DNA of 51,139 nt from Helicobacter_B zhangjianzhongii. GTDB taxonomy: Bacteria; Campylobacterota; Campylobacteria; Campylobacterales; Helicobacteraceae. This document shows, piece after piece, positions 16,295 to 24,741 of the stretch. The first letter of the stretch is position 1, and each line of letters starts with the position of its first letter. A model generated the notes under the pieces. It saw only the letters and a program-made list of their open reading frames with translations. It had not been told where the DNA came from and ran no database searches. The stretch is taken from positions 1 to 51,139 of the forward strand of contig NZ_JANURN010000010.1 in NCBI RefSeq assembly GCF_030249855.1, read 5' to 3'. A program made the translations under genes and the position numbers.

Positions 16295-16900
16295 ATGAAA
16301 ATAGAACAAGTAAAAACTGCATTTAAAATCGCTGATGTGGAATTTGTAAGTGATAGCACAAAGCTTAATTTTAATTACTTAAAAGATTTAAAAGATGAAA
16401 ATGGCAAGGTGCTATCACAAAAAATTTTAAGAGAAAATGTAGCTAGAGTGTATCTCATTGTGGTAGATGGTGAGATTAAAAAAATCGGTGGAAGCCAAGC
16501 AACAGGTGGAATCAAAAGCACTTTAGAAATTTACAGAGACGGTGGAGTAAATGGGCGACCAAGTATTAGAAGTTTTGGTGTTTGGTATTTTCTCTATCAT
16601 ACGATTTTACAGGGCAAGAAAATAGAATTTTATATGATTTACCAAGAGAATTTTGAAAAAGAAGTGAAAGGATTATTTGGCTTAAAAAAGGTCAAAAATG
16701 TTTCCATTTCTTATAAATTTATAGAGCAGTGTTGCGTGGAAGATTATTTAAGTGTGGAAAGCGAACACCCAGAGTGGAATGTGCAAGAGCAAGGAGCAGA
16801 CTGGCCGCTTGAAATAAAAAACCAACACGCAGAACTTCAAGCCAACGCACAGAGTAGAGAAAAGAAAATTAAACGCAAGGAAGTGAGATTGGAAAGTTAA
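16295..16900 (+). CDS. Putative type II restriction endonuclease, GIY-YIG-like
   Basis: A 201-residue protein placed directly after the methyltransferase, so most likely the cognate endonuclease. Residues around 51-80 read RVYLIVVDGEIKKIGGSQ then GGIKSTLEIY, which resembles a GIY-YIG nuclease core (first strand, turn, then K/R-I-G-x-S and a helix). The C-terminus is charged and helical with an EKKIKRKE tail. I do not recognise the specific enzyme or its recognition sequence. Its 3' end overlaps, in another frame, the start of the 16902-16988 methyltransferase relic, suggesting that the R-M pair was inserted there. Confidence 0.5.
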   Translation: MKIEQVKTAFKIADVEFVSDSTKLNFNYLKDLKDENGKVLSQKILRENVARVYLIVVDGEIKKIGGSQATGGIKSTLEIYRDGGVNGRPSIRSFGVWYFLYHTILQGKKIEFYMIYQENFEKEVKGLFGLKKVKNVSISYKFIEQCCVEDYLSVESEHPEWNVQEQGADWPLEIKNQHAELQANAQSREKKIKRKEVRLES

Positions 16901-16901
16901 T

Positions 16902-16988
16902 TTTATCGCTCCAGCCTACACCTTTGATAATGTCAAGGGAAACTTCCCCATAGGCTTTTTAGTATGGGATTTAAGTGGGGCGGAATAA
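16902..16988 (+). pseudogene. Internal fragment of a broken DNA methyltransferase gene
   Basis: The frame reads FIAPAYTFDNVKGNFPIG then FLVWDLSGAE and a stop. The phrase A-Y-x-F-x-N-V-K-G-N-F-P-I-G-F is characteristic of a conserved part of Campylobacterota class I adenine DNA methyltransferases as I recall them. There is no start codon, and the frame is closed upstream by TGA at 16884. It lies between the R-M operon and the antitoxin gene, and the protein appears to continue at 17607. Confidence 0.6.
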
Positions 16989-17000
16989 GGCTTAAAAAAT

Positions 17001-17012
17001 TTTTGCTAAAAT
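17001..17012 (+). promoter_or_regulatory. Candidate promoter of the antitoxin/Doc operon
   Basis: TTTTGCTAAAAT (17001-17012) is an extended -10 like sequence with a T-rich upstream region, 24 nt before the ATG. AAAAAGGAG follows at about 17021-17029. The antitoxin often autorepresses in such systems; no clear operator palindrome was seen. Confidence 0.4.
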
Positions 17013-17035
17013 TCAAGCAAAAAAAGGAGTAGCAA

Positions 17036-17230
17036 ATGACTTTAATACTAGAAAATGTAGATTCTAAACTTTTGCAAGTGATTGAAAGCCTAAAGGGCTT
17101 AAAAAGTGATTTAAAGATTATCAAAGAGCTAGAATCTAAAAGCGATTTTGAAAGTGTAAGAGAGCAGTTACAAAGCAAACTACAAGACCCAGAGATTCGC
17201 TCAGTATTTGAAAGGCTAAAAGATAAATGA
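17036..17230 (+). CDS. Small antitoxin-like protein upstream of Doc
   Basis: A 64-residue, highly charged helical protein with AAAAAGGAG upstream, overlapping the toxin gene by ATGA. Size, order and overlap are those of the antitoxin of a Doc-type toxin-antitoxin pair. The sequence does not obviously match the Phd DNA-binding fold, so its family is unassigned. Its regularly spaced Leu/Ile residues suggest a long amphipathic helix that could clamp the Fic fold. It contains a GATTCTA word near its start (VDSK). Confidence 0.6.
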   Translation: MTLILENVDSKLLQVIESLKGLKSDLKIIKELESKSDFESVREQLQSKLQDPEIRSVFERLKDK

Positions 17231-17610
17231 GATATTTAAGCTTACAAGAAGTGCAAAAAATCCACGATGATATGCTAGATGAAATAGGCGGACTAAAAGG
17301 GGCAAACCCTAAGCAAATCGCCCTTTTAGATTCTGCTTTAACACAAATCCAAAATGATGACTACTACCCAAGCTTTATAGACAAGCTTACGCATATAATG
17401 TTTGCCTGTGTGAAGTTCCACCCCTTTGCAGATGGCAACAAACGCACCGCATTACTTATAGGCGATGCGTTTATAATGCTAAATCACAAAGCCACACCAA
17501 AGGACTTTTACCAAAAGCTAGAAGATGTAATTGTAAGCGTAGCAAGTGATGAGATAAGCAAAGATGAGTTAAAACAGATTCTAAGCGATATGCTAAAAGG
17601 CGTTGAATGA
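17227..17610 (+). CDS. doc: Doc-type Fic-fold toxin
   Basis: A 127-residue single-domain Fic protein. The active-site motif HPFADGNKRTA (65-75) has Lys in place of the Gly of AMP-transferring Fic enzymes (HPFxxGNGR), as in Doc, which inactivates EF-Tu by phosphorylation. N-terminal VQKIHDDML and the region GLKGANPKQIALLDSAL also match the Doc family. Its upstream partner overlaps by 4 bp. Its own stop overlaps the start of the downstream methyltransferase fragment (ATGA at 17607-17610), so the operon reads straight into that relic. Confidence 0.88.
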   Translation: MRYLSLQEVQKIHDDMLDEIGGLKGANPKQIALLDSALTQIQNDDYYPSFIDKLTHIMFACVKFHPFADGNKRTALLIGDAFIMLNHKATPKDFYQKLEDVIVSVASDEISKDELKQILSDMLKGVE

Positions 17611-18580
17611 AAAGCAGCATAACCCTAGATATTTTTGATGAAAATGGGGCGAGTTTAGGGAAAAAGAGATTTTATACAACGCTAGATAAACACAAATCCT
17701 TGAATCAATGGTGGGTTAATTTTAAAGATTCTGCAAATGAAATGCTAGGGTTAATTTCAAATTATCCAAGTGATTTTCAAAATCAGCAAAAAGTTTGTTT
17801 GCTATTAAAACCCCTAGCAAGATATTGTCTTAATATCACGCAAAATAATCTTATCCCATTTTCTGTCTATTTCTCTGTCCGTCATTGTATCAAAGCCACT
17901 TGGATAAATGATAGAGACCAGTTTCTAGCTCCAAATAACAAATGGGAAAAGGACACAGAGTTTCAAAATGACTGCCTTATTTTTATGCTTTTTCACGGAC
18001 AAAATAGAATCACAAGCAAAGAGGGTATAAACCACTCTTTATCCCTTTTAGCGAAAAAGAGCTTGGTGCAGCCGAAGTCTTTGAATCTCACTTTATGCAA
18101 GACTTTTTGCAAGGCAAAATCAAGCAAGAGCAGTCATTGCGAGGCAGTGGCAACGCCACAACGAAGCAATCCAAAAATACAAGCATAGATTGCCACGCCG
18201 ACAAGTCGGCTCGCAATGACAAAGTAAAATCTAAGCCCCTGCAAACAAGATTATTTAACGATGAGCTAGAATCCTCGTTTATCCCCACAAAGCCACTAGG
18301 GTTTAGCGATGAAGCAAAAGAAGTGCTACAAGCAGGAAAAGAACTTTTCAAACACTACCACAAACAAGCAAAAGATGAGAAAAGCTACAATCCAAACGCC
18401 GCACTCTATGACATCAAAGCCCACTTTCAAGGCTTTAATGATAAAGGCAAAATGAATCCATCACAAAAAGCTCAAGATGAAGCCTACAAAGAAAGATTAG
18501 GCACACTCAACTATGCCCTAAAAAATCTAGCCAAAAAGATAGAAATAAAGGTGTATGAATATGAATTTTTACTGCCATAA
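17607..18580 (+). pseudogene. C-terminal part of a broken adenine DNA methyltransferase, frameshifted
   Basis: The first frame (17607-18035) encodes SSITLDIFDENGAS through WINDRDQFLAPNN and FHGQNRITSKEGINH. It then needs removal of two bases (TC at 18036-18037) to continue as FIPFSEKELGAAEVFESHFM and on to GKMNPSQKAQDEAYKERLG and the KVYEYEFLLP end at 18580. The protein matches the C-terminal third of Campylobacterota class I methyltransferases. It lacks the AdoMet and NPPY motifs, which would have been upstream. A palindromic repeat pair (18133-18220) is inserted in the second frame without a stop. I read the whole as a dead gene split by the R-M pair and by the Doc operon. Confidence 0.72.
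18133..18220 (+). repeat. Two palindromic elements inserted in the methyltransferase relic
   Basis: GTCATTGCGAG...GCAATCC (18133-18172) and GATTGCCACG...CTCGCAATGAC (18188-18220) lie in opposite orientations 15 bp apart. The second has the inner palindrome CCGACAAGTCGG, also present in the rarA copy. Together they add about 30 codons (from about QSLRGSGN to ARNDKV) with no stop codon. Confidence 0.75.
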
Positions 18581-18592
18581 ACACAAATAGCA

Positions 18593-18904
18593 TTACACCA
18601 CCACAAAGCGCATATTTGTTTCATACTCTAAAGAATATTCATTTGCTAGTCCTTCTTCTGCGCTAAGATGAAAAGTCCTGCCTTGATAGAAATCTGCTTG
18701 ACTTTGATGTGTCCATAGCTCTATGCCATTGCCGCTTCTAGCGATACACACATCATTGCTACCAAGTGTAAAATCCTTTTTCGCATAGCATAAGGGCACG
18801 GAGCCATCGCAGCAGCCAAAACTTTGATAAAACAAAACCGCTCCGTGCAAGGATTCTAGCTTATCAATGAGAGCTTGTGCTTTGTCATCGATCAACATTT
18901 CCAT
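18593..18904 (-). CDS. DUF779 family protein
   Basis: A 103-residue protein with the DUF779 signature FGCCDGSVPLCY and a following D-V-C-I-A segment. DUF779 genes are commonly found next to acetaldehyde dehydrogenase genes, and here the gene is the last of a minus-strand cluster with aldehyde and alcohol dehydrogenases. Its biochemical role is unknown; the paired Cys suggest metal binding or redox. I prefer the second Met (18904) because AAAGGAG lies 5 nt before it, against 2 nt for the first. Confidence 0.8.
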   Translation of the reverse strand: MEMLIDDKAQALIDKLESLHGAVLFYQSFGCCDGSVPLCYAKKDFTLGSNDVCIARSGNGIELWTHQSQADFYQGRTFHLSAEEGLANEYSLEYETNMRFVVV

Positions 18905-18984
18905 CATATCTCCTTTGATAAAAGCTTGTGATAGGGCTTGTGGTAATTGATAGGGTGGGGTAAGGCTAGGGGGTGTCCCCTAGC

Positions 18985-19482
18985 TTATGCGTGCAGGGCT
19001 TTTAATGCAGCATCATAATCTGGCTCATCGGCGATCTCTTTACAAATTTCTTGATACACCACCTTGCCTTCAGCATTTACGATAAGCACAGCGCGAGTAA
19101 GTAAGCCCTCAAACATTCCATCTGTCAGCAATAGCCCATACACCTTACCAAATAGATTATCTTTATAATCACTTAGCATAGAGATATTGCTAATGCCATC
19201 AGCTACGCAAAATCGATCTAGTGCAAAAGGTATATCCACCGATACGCACACTATCTCTACATTCGCAAGTGAAGATATCTTTTGATAAAAGGTGCGTGTT
19301 TGTGTTTGGCACACGCCTCCATCAATGCTTGGGATAACGCTAATAAGCTGATACTTACCAGTTGCTCCGCCAATTTTATGTGGCGCGAAATCTTTGCCTG
19401 TGAGATACACAATAGGAGCAAACTGCCCTACTTCAATAGGCTTGCCATAGAGACTTACCGCTTTTCCTTGTAGTGTTACCAT
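18985..19482 (-). CDS. tpx: Thiol peroxidase Tpx
   Basis: A 165-residue atypical 2-Cys peroxiredoxin that reduces hydrogen and organic peroxides using thioredoxin. The peroxidatic cysteine is in PSIDGGVCQTQTRTF (usual form PSIDTPVC), and the resolving cysteine is in DRFCVADGI. Length is typical. GGAG precedes the start. It lies between the alcohol dehydrogenase and DUF779 genes on the same strand, so peroxide detoxification may be co-expressed with aldehyde metabolism. Confidence 0.93.
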   Translation of the reverse strand: MVTLQGKAVSLYGKPIEVGQFAPIVYLTGKDFAPHKIGGATGKYQLISVIPSIDGGVCQTQTRTFYQKISSLANVEIVCVSVDIPFALDRFCVADGISNISMLSDYKDNLFGKVYGLLLTDGMFEGLLTRAVLIVNAEGKVVYQEICKEIADEPDYDAALKALHA

Positions 19483-19533
19483 ACTAGCTCCTTTAGATAG
19501 CTTTGTGCCTGCGCGTCAAGCGCGCAAGCAGTC

Positions 19534-20583
19534 TTAGGCTCCCATATCAAGGACCATACGCCCTTCAATCTGCCCTTTTCTCATTTTGTCAAAGACTTCA
19601 TTGACTTGCTCAAGCTTCACAGCTGCACTTACATGCGCTTTTACACGCCCTGTTTGTGCAAACTCAATCGCCTCTTGCAGATCAAGCCTTGTGCCGACAA
19701 TCGAGCCACGCACGGTTACACCATTAAGGATCATTCCAAAAATTTCAAGAGGGAATTCTCCCGGTGGCAAGCCGTTCATCGCGACAGTTCCGCCTCTTCT
19801 AGCGATTTTCACCGCTTGTTCAAATGCTTTAGGCGATACCGCGGTAACTAAAACGCCGTGTGTCCCGCCTTTAGTCTCTTTTCTAATTTTTTCGACAACA
19901 TCTTCTGTCTTTGCATTTGCTACGACTTCAGCACCATAGCGTTTTGCAAGCTCGAGCTTATCATCAGCGACATCAACTGCGGCAATTCTTAGCCCCATAG
20001 CCTTTGCATACTGCACGGCTAGGTGTCCAAGTCCGCCAATACCAGAGATTGTTACCCATTCACCGGGCTTTGCTTCTGTCATCTTAAGCCCCTTATACAC
20101 TGTAACACCAGCACACAAAATAGGAGCTAGGTCAATGAGCTCTTTATGGCTAAGCTTGGGATCACACACGCCTACATAGTTCGCATCAGCGACTGCATAT
20201 TCTGCAAAGCCACCATTGACAGAGTATCCACCATTTTTTTGACTCTCACAAAGTGTCTCCCAACCGCCAAAGCAATGCTCGCAATGCCCACAAGCACTAT
20301 ATAGCCAAGGGATCCCAACAATATCGCCAATTTTTAAATGCGTAACGCCATCGCCTAGCTCGACGATTTTGCCAATGCCCTCGTGTCCGGGGATAAGATT
20401 TGACTTGGGTTTGATGGGCCAGTCGCCATCGACTGCGTGCAAATCTGTATGGCACACACCACACGCTTCAATTTTGACAAGAACTTCCCCTGCTTTTGGG
20501 CGTGGGACTTCAACTTCTTCTATCACTAAAGGCTTGCCAAATTCTTTAGAAACCGCTGCTTTCATTGTTTTTGGAATACTCAT
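19534..20583 (-). CDS. adhP: Zinc-dependent alcohol dehydrogenase, AdhP-like
   Basis: A 349-residue NAD-dependent medium-chain dehydrogenase interconverting primary alcohols and aldehydes. The catalytic zinc ligands are seen in CGVCHTDLHA and GHEGIGKIV. The structural zinc loop is CGHCEHCFGGWETLC, and the Rossmann motif is GIGGLGHLAVQYAKAMG. I chose the Met at 20583 because AAAGGAT sits 6-7 nt upstream; the frame opens five codons earlier. It is 28 bp downstream of the aldehyde dehydrogenase gene, so the pair probably converts ethanol or similar alcohols through aldehyde to acid, or the reverse. Confidence 0.9.
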   Translation of the reverse strand: MSIPKTMKAAVSKEFGKPLVIEEVEVPRPKAGEVLVKIEACGVCHTDLHAVDGDWPIKPKSNLIPGHEGIGKIVELGDGVTHLKIGDIVGIPWLYSACGHCEHCFGGWETLCESQKNGGYSVNGGFAEYAVADANYVGVCDPKLSHKELIDLAPILCAGVTVYKGLKMTEAKPGEWVTISGIGGLGHLAVQYAKAMGLRIAAVDVADDKLELAKRYGAEVVANAKTEDVVEKIRKETKGGTHGVLVTAVSPKAFEQAVKIARRGGTVAMNGLPPGEFPLEIFGMILNGVTVRGSIVGTRLDLQEAIEFAQTGRVKAHVSAAVKLEQVNEVFDKMRKGQIEGRMVLDMGA

Positions 20584-20611
20584 AATATATCCTTTCATTT
20601 AAGTGTATGGA

Positions 20612-22120
20612 TTAAAAAAATCCAAGTTTGTTGATAGAGTAGCTCACTAGCACATTTTTTGTTTGCTGATAATGCTCTAGCATCATCTTGTGTGTTTCTC
20701 TACCGATTCCAGACTGCTTATATCCACCAAAGGCTGCGTGTGCGGGGTATGCGTGGTAGCAATTTGTCCATACACGCCCTGCTTGTATGCCTCTGCCAAA
20801 GCGATAGGCTCTGTTAATATCCCTTGTCCAAACCGCACTGCCCAAGCCATAAATCGTGTCATTAGCGATTTCTAGGGCTTCGCGATCGTCTTTAAAGGTT
20901 GTTACCGCTAGCACAGGACCAAAGATTTCTTCTTGGAAGATTTTCATCTTATTGTGCCCTTTAAAGATAGTGGGCTTAATGTAGCAGCCATTTGCTAGCT
21001 CGCCTCCTAGGTTATTCCTCTCCCCGCCGATGAGGCATTGCGCACCTTCTTGCTTCCCTGCTTCAATGTAGCTAAGGATTGTTTTGACTTGATTTTCATC
21101 AACTTGTGCGCCCATCATCGTATCAGCGTGCAAAGGATTGCCTATTTTTATGGCTTCCACGCGTTTTAAGACCTTTTCCATAAATTTGTCATAAATCTTT
21201 TCGTGGATTAAGGCGCGACTTGGGCAGGTGCAAACTTCTCCTTGATTAAAGGCAAATAGCACCAAGCCTTCAACGGCTTTATCCAAATACTCATCTTCGT
21301 GTTCAAACACATCTTCAAAGAAAATATTTGGCGATTTGCCGCCAAGCTCTAGTGTGCAGGGGATAATGTTTTCTGTGGCAAACTGCATAATTTGTCGCCC
21401 AACACCAGTAGAGCCTGTAAATGCAACTTTGGCGATGCGTGGATTAGTCGCAAGAGCTTTTCCAATCTTGCCTCCACTTCCATTGACGATATTTACAACT
21501 CCTTCAGGCAGCAAGTCCGCAATCACATCAAAAAGCACCAAAATGCTCGCTGGTGTGGGGCTTGCTGGCTTTAGCACGACACAATTTCCTGCTACTAAGG
21601 CTGGAGCTAGCTTCCACGCTGCCATTAGGATAGGAAAATTCCAAGGGATAATCTGCCCTACAACGCCCAAAGGCTCGTGAAAATGATATGCCACTGTGTC
21701 ATTATCAATCTCACAAATGCTACCTTCTTGCGCTCTAATGCACCCTGCAAAATAGCGGAAATGATCCACTGCTAAGGGAATATCGGCATTTAGCGTTTCT
21801 CGAATAGCCTTGCCGTTATCCCAAGTTTCTGCATAGGCGATTTTCTCTAAATTTGCCTCAATCCTATCAGCGATTTTTAGCAAGATATTAGATCGCTCCG
21901 CCGGACTTGTCTCGCCCCATTTTTGCCTAGCCTTATGTGCGGCATCTAACGCTAGCTCTATATCCTCCTCGCTTGATAGCGGGACTTTACAAAGTGTCTT
22001 GCCATTGATAGGGCTTTTGTTGTCGCTATACGCGCCTTTCACAGGAGCAACCCATTTGCCGCCAATGAAGTTTTCATACTGCGGTTTAAACACATTGCTG
22101 ATGTTTTCGTATTGACTCAT
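20612..22120 (-). CDS. aldB: Aldehyde dehydrogenase, acetaldehyde type
   Basis: A 502-residue NAD(P)-dependent aldehyde dehydrogenase. Visible are the PWNFPILMAAWKLAPAL cofactor-binding segment, the FTGSTGVGR glycine loop, the general-base region LELGGKSPNI, and the catalytic cysteine in FNQGEVCTCPSR. The EVCTCPSR variant and the nearby DUF779 gene point to the AldB/ExaC acetaldehyde group. AGAGAGGTG precedes the start. It heads the minus-strand cluster aldB-adhP-tpx-DUF779; the 179-bp region upstream is very AT-rich and probably holds the operon promoter. Confidence 0.9.
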   Translation of the reverse strand: MSQYENISNVFKPQYENFIGGKWVAPVKGAYSDNKSPINGKTLCKVPLSSEEDIELALDAAHKARQKWGETSPAERSNILLKIADRIEANLEKIAYAETWDNGKAIRETLNADIPLAVDHFRYFAGCIRAQEGSICEIDNDTVAYHFHEPLGVVGQIIPWNFPILMAAWKLAPALVAGNCVVLKPASPTPASILVLFDVIADLLPEGVVNIVNGSGGKIGKALATNPRIAKVAFTGSTGVGRQIMQFATENIIPCTLELGGKSPNIFFEDVFEHEDEYLDKAVEGLVLFAFNQGEVCTCPSRALIHEKIYDKFMEKVLKRVEAIKIGNPLHADTMMGAQVDENQVKTILSYIEAGKQEGAQCLIGGERNNLGGELANGCYIKPTIFKGHNKMKIFQEEIFGPVLAVTTFKDDREALEIANDTIYGLGSAVWTRDINRAYRFGRGIQAGRVWTNCYHAYPAHAAFGGYKQSGIGRETHKMMLEHYQQTKNVLVSYSINKLGFF

Positions 22121-22299
22121 TGTGCACCTCTCTGTTCAAAATTTCACCCTAGGGCTTAGTAACAGAGTAGTCTAAATAGGATATATATATAATAATAAAT
22201 CAAAAAATATGGCAAAAAAGTAGATAAAAGTTACATTATTTGGCGATGACCAAAATCACAAACTATTGCAGCTGCACCCAAAATCCACAAGTGTGGTGC

Positions 22300-23553
22300 T
22301 TAGATTCTAATGCTGCCATTGCCGTGGATAAGGTATTTTGTCGTGGTTAAATGCACGGCTCCCATAGGTCCGCGTGCGTGGAGCTTTTGCGTGGAGATCC
22401 CCATTTCAGCACCTAGTCCTAGCTCGCCACCATCATTAAAACGACTAGAGGCATTCACAAACACAGCACTTGCATCAACGCGCCCGCAAAATAGCTCCGC
22501 AGCCTCTAAATCCTGCGTGATGATGATTTCACTATGTTTAGAGCCGTATTTATCGATATGCTCTAAAGCTTGCTCTATGGATTCTATGATTTTTAGCGCG
22601 ATGATTTTGTCTCCAAACTCTGTGCCAAAGTCATTTGCACTAGCAAGCTCTAGCCCATCTTTGTCTCCAAGCAGTGTTAGCACTTCTTGCTGCGCTCGCA
22701 CACACACGCCATTTGCTAGCAGTGTCGCTACCAAATCTGGCAAGATCTCCCCCACACAATCGCGGTGGATTAGAATGCACTCAATAGCATTGCAAGCACT
22801 TGGGCGTGAAGCTTTGGCATTTAGGCATATATCTAGTGTGTGCTGCTTTTTAGCAGAGCGATCAATATAGGCGTGGCATACGCCTTTGTCGTGGAAAATT
22901 ACAGGGATTTTGCTATGGGTAGTTACAAACTCGATTAGCCCAGCTCCACCGCGCGGGATCACCACATCGATAAACTCGCGCTGCTGCAAGAGTGTAGCTA
23001 AGTCTTCTCTAGCAATAAGCCCAAGGGATTGCACGCATTCTTTTGGGATGGAGCTAGAATCTAGTGCGCGGTGGATACAAGCAAGCAAGGCGGTGTTTGA
23101 GTGGTGAGCTTCTTTACCGCCTTTTAGCAAGATCGCATTGCCTGATTTGATACATAAAGCCGCGGTATCAATCGTTACATTTGGGCGGGATTCATAGATG
23201 ATACATACTACGCCTAGCGGGATTCTAACTTGCGCGATACTAATCCCACTAGGGCGCACGCCACCGCTGATAATCTCGCCTAGCACTTCTGGCTGGGATC
23301 TAATCTCTTTGACGGCTTGGATCATACTTGTAATCGCGCTATCATCAAGCCTTAAGCGATCAATCATCGCTGGTGAAAGTCCGTTTGCACGCGCATTTGC
23401 GAGATCTTTGGCATTCTCTTCTTGCAAAATAGCGCGGCTCTTTTCTAGCTCATTTGCTAGGGCTTCTAGCGCGTGGTTGCGCATTTTGGCACTGCTTTGG
23501 GCTAGAGTCTTACTTGCTTGCTGTAATGTTTGTAGCGTGTTTGCATACTCCAT
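22300..23553 (-). CDS. proA: Gamma-glutamyl phosphate reductase
   Basis: A 417-residue enzyme reducing glutamyl-5-phosphate to the semialdehyde in proline synthesis. Recognised by the N-terminal NALEALA-type helix, IPLGVVCIIYESRPNVT, LKGGKEAHHSN, and the catalytic-cysteine segment KASRPSACNAIECILIH, plus the C-terminal FVNASSRFNDGGELGLGAEMGIST. It lies 9 bp after proB and is the last gene of a long minus-strand run. Confidence 0.95.
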   Translation of the reverse strand: MEYANTLQTLQQASKTLAQSSAKMRNHALEALANELEKSRAILQEENAKDLANARANGLSPAMIDRLRLDDSAITSMIQAVKEIRSQPEVLGEIISGGVRPSGISIAQVRIPLGVVCIIYESRPNVTIDTAALCIKSGNAILLKGGKEAHHSNTALLACIHRALDSSSIPKECVQSLGLIAREDLATLLQQREFIDVVIPRGGAGLIEFVTTHSKIPVIFHDKGVCHAYIDRSAKKQHTLDICLNAKASRPSACNAIECILIHRDCVGEILPDLVATLLANGVCVRAQQEVLTLLGDKDGLELASANDFGTEFGDKIIALKIIESIEQALEHIDKYGSKHSEIIITQDLEAAELFCGRVDASAVFVNASSRFNDGGELGLGAEMGISTQKLHARGPMGAVHLTTTKYLIHGNGSIRI

Positions 23554-23562
23554 AAAAATCCT

Positions 23563-24741
23563 TTACTCCAAGATCGCCATATCATCGCGGTGGATTAGGC
23601 AGTCGCCATAGCTCTGCCCTAGAATTGTCGCAATATCTTTAGAATCTCTGCCGATGATCTGCGCACAATCATAGCTGCTATATCGTATTTTGCCTCGAGC
23701 AAACTCCGTGCCTGTCCTATCGCACACACTTACTACCCATCCTATCTCAAAGCTCCCTATCACTTCTAGCACACCTTTTGGCAAAAGTGATTTCCCCTCC
23801 TGCAAAGCAGCCTTTGCTCCAGAATCCACAATAAGCCTGCCCCTAGGGATCGCCACATAGCCGATATAAAATCGCCGCTTTTTTATCGCATTAGTCGGCA
23901 AGTGAAAGTAAGTGCCGACATCTTCGCCATTGAAAAACTTAGCGATATTATCCGCTTCTGTGCCTTTGATGATAGCGACATTGCAGCCTGCTTGCATAGC
24001 TGTTTTAGCAGCCTTTAGCTTGCTTGCCATACCGCCTGTGCCGACACTATTTTCTGCGCTTTGTTCTGCTAGGCTTGTGATTTGCTCGCTTATTTCTACC
24101 ACTTCGCTAATGCGCGTGGCATTTGGATTGGTGGCGGGATTTGCGTTATAAAGCCCATCGACATCAGAGAGTATTAGCAGCAAATCCGCGCCAATCATAC
24201 TTGCTACAAGCGCGGCTAGATTGTCATTATCCCCAAAGGTCTCGATATATTTTAGCTCATCAACTAGCACAGGATCATTTTCATTGATGATAGGGATAGT
24301 CCCTAGCTCTAGCAGGCGCGTGAGAGTCGCGCTTGCATAGAGATAGTGCTTGGGGTGTGAGAGATCATCTTTAGTGAGTAGAATCTGGGCGATATGCAAA
24401 GAGTGCTTGCTAAAGGCTTGCTCATAGTGCCACAGCAAGTGTGCTTGCCCCACTGCCGCGCAGGCTTGCTTGTCGATCATATCTTTGGGGCGGCTGGGGA
24501 AGCCTAGCAGGCTAAAGCCGCTTGCCACCGCCCCTGAAGAGACGATGAGTATGTCGCTAATGTCTTGCTTAAGGCGTGCGATTTGCGCACAAAGGGCATT
24601 AAGCCGCTCCACTTGCACGCAGGCTTTGTGCGATTCTCTCGCGCTAGAATCTAGAGGGTTTGTTAGGATAGAGCTGCCGATTTTTATCACAAGGCGTTTG
24701 CACTCTATGGATCGTGGGCTAGAGTGCGTGTGCTTACTCAT
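23563..24741 (-). CDS. proB: Glutamate 5-kinase with PUA domain
   Basis: A 392-residue kinase producing gamma-glutamyl phosphate, the first step of proline synthesis. The amino-acid-kinase domain shows VIKIGSSIL, VSSGAVASG, NENDPV, FGDNDNLAALVA and GTGGMASKL. A C-terminal PUA domain follows (GRLIVDSGAKAAL, then CAQIIGRDS). The N-terminus carries a polar extension of about 15 residues. It overlaps the upstream AsmA-like gene by 4 bp (ATGA). Proline feedback at the kinase domain is known for the family. Confidence 0.95.
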   Translation of the reverse strand: MSKHTHSSPRSIECKRLVIKIGSSILTNPLDSSARESHKACVQVERLNALCAQIARLKQDISDILIVSSGAVASGFSLLGFPSRPKDMIDKQACAAVGQAHLLWHYEQAFSKHSLHIAQILLTKDDLSHPKHYLYASATLTRLLELGTIPIINENDPVLVDELKYIETFGDNDNLAALVASMIGADLLLILSDVDGLYNANPATNPNATRISEVVEISEQITSLAEQSAENSVGTGGMASKLKAAKTAMQAGCNVAIIKGTEADNIAKFFNGEDVGTYFHLPTNAIKKRRFYIGYVAIPRGRLIVDSGAKAALQEGKSLLPKGVLEVIGSFEIGWVVSVCDRTGTEFARGKIRYSSYDCAQIIGRDSKDIATILGQSYGDCLIHRDDMAILE

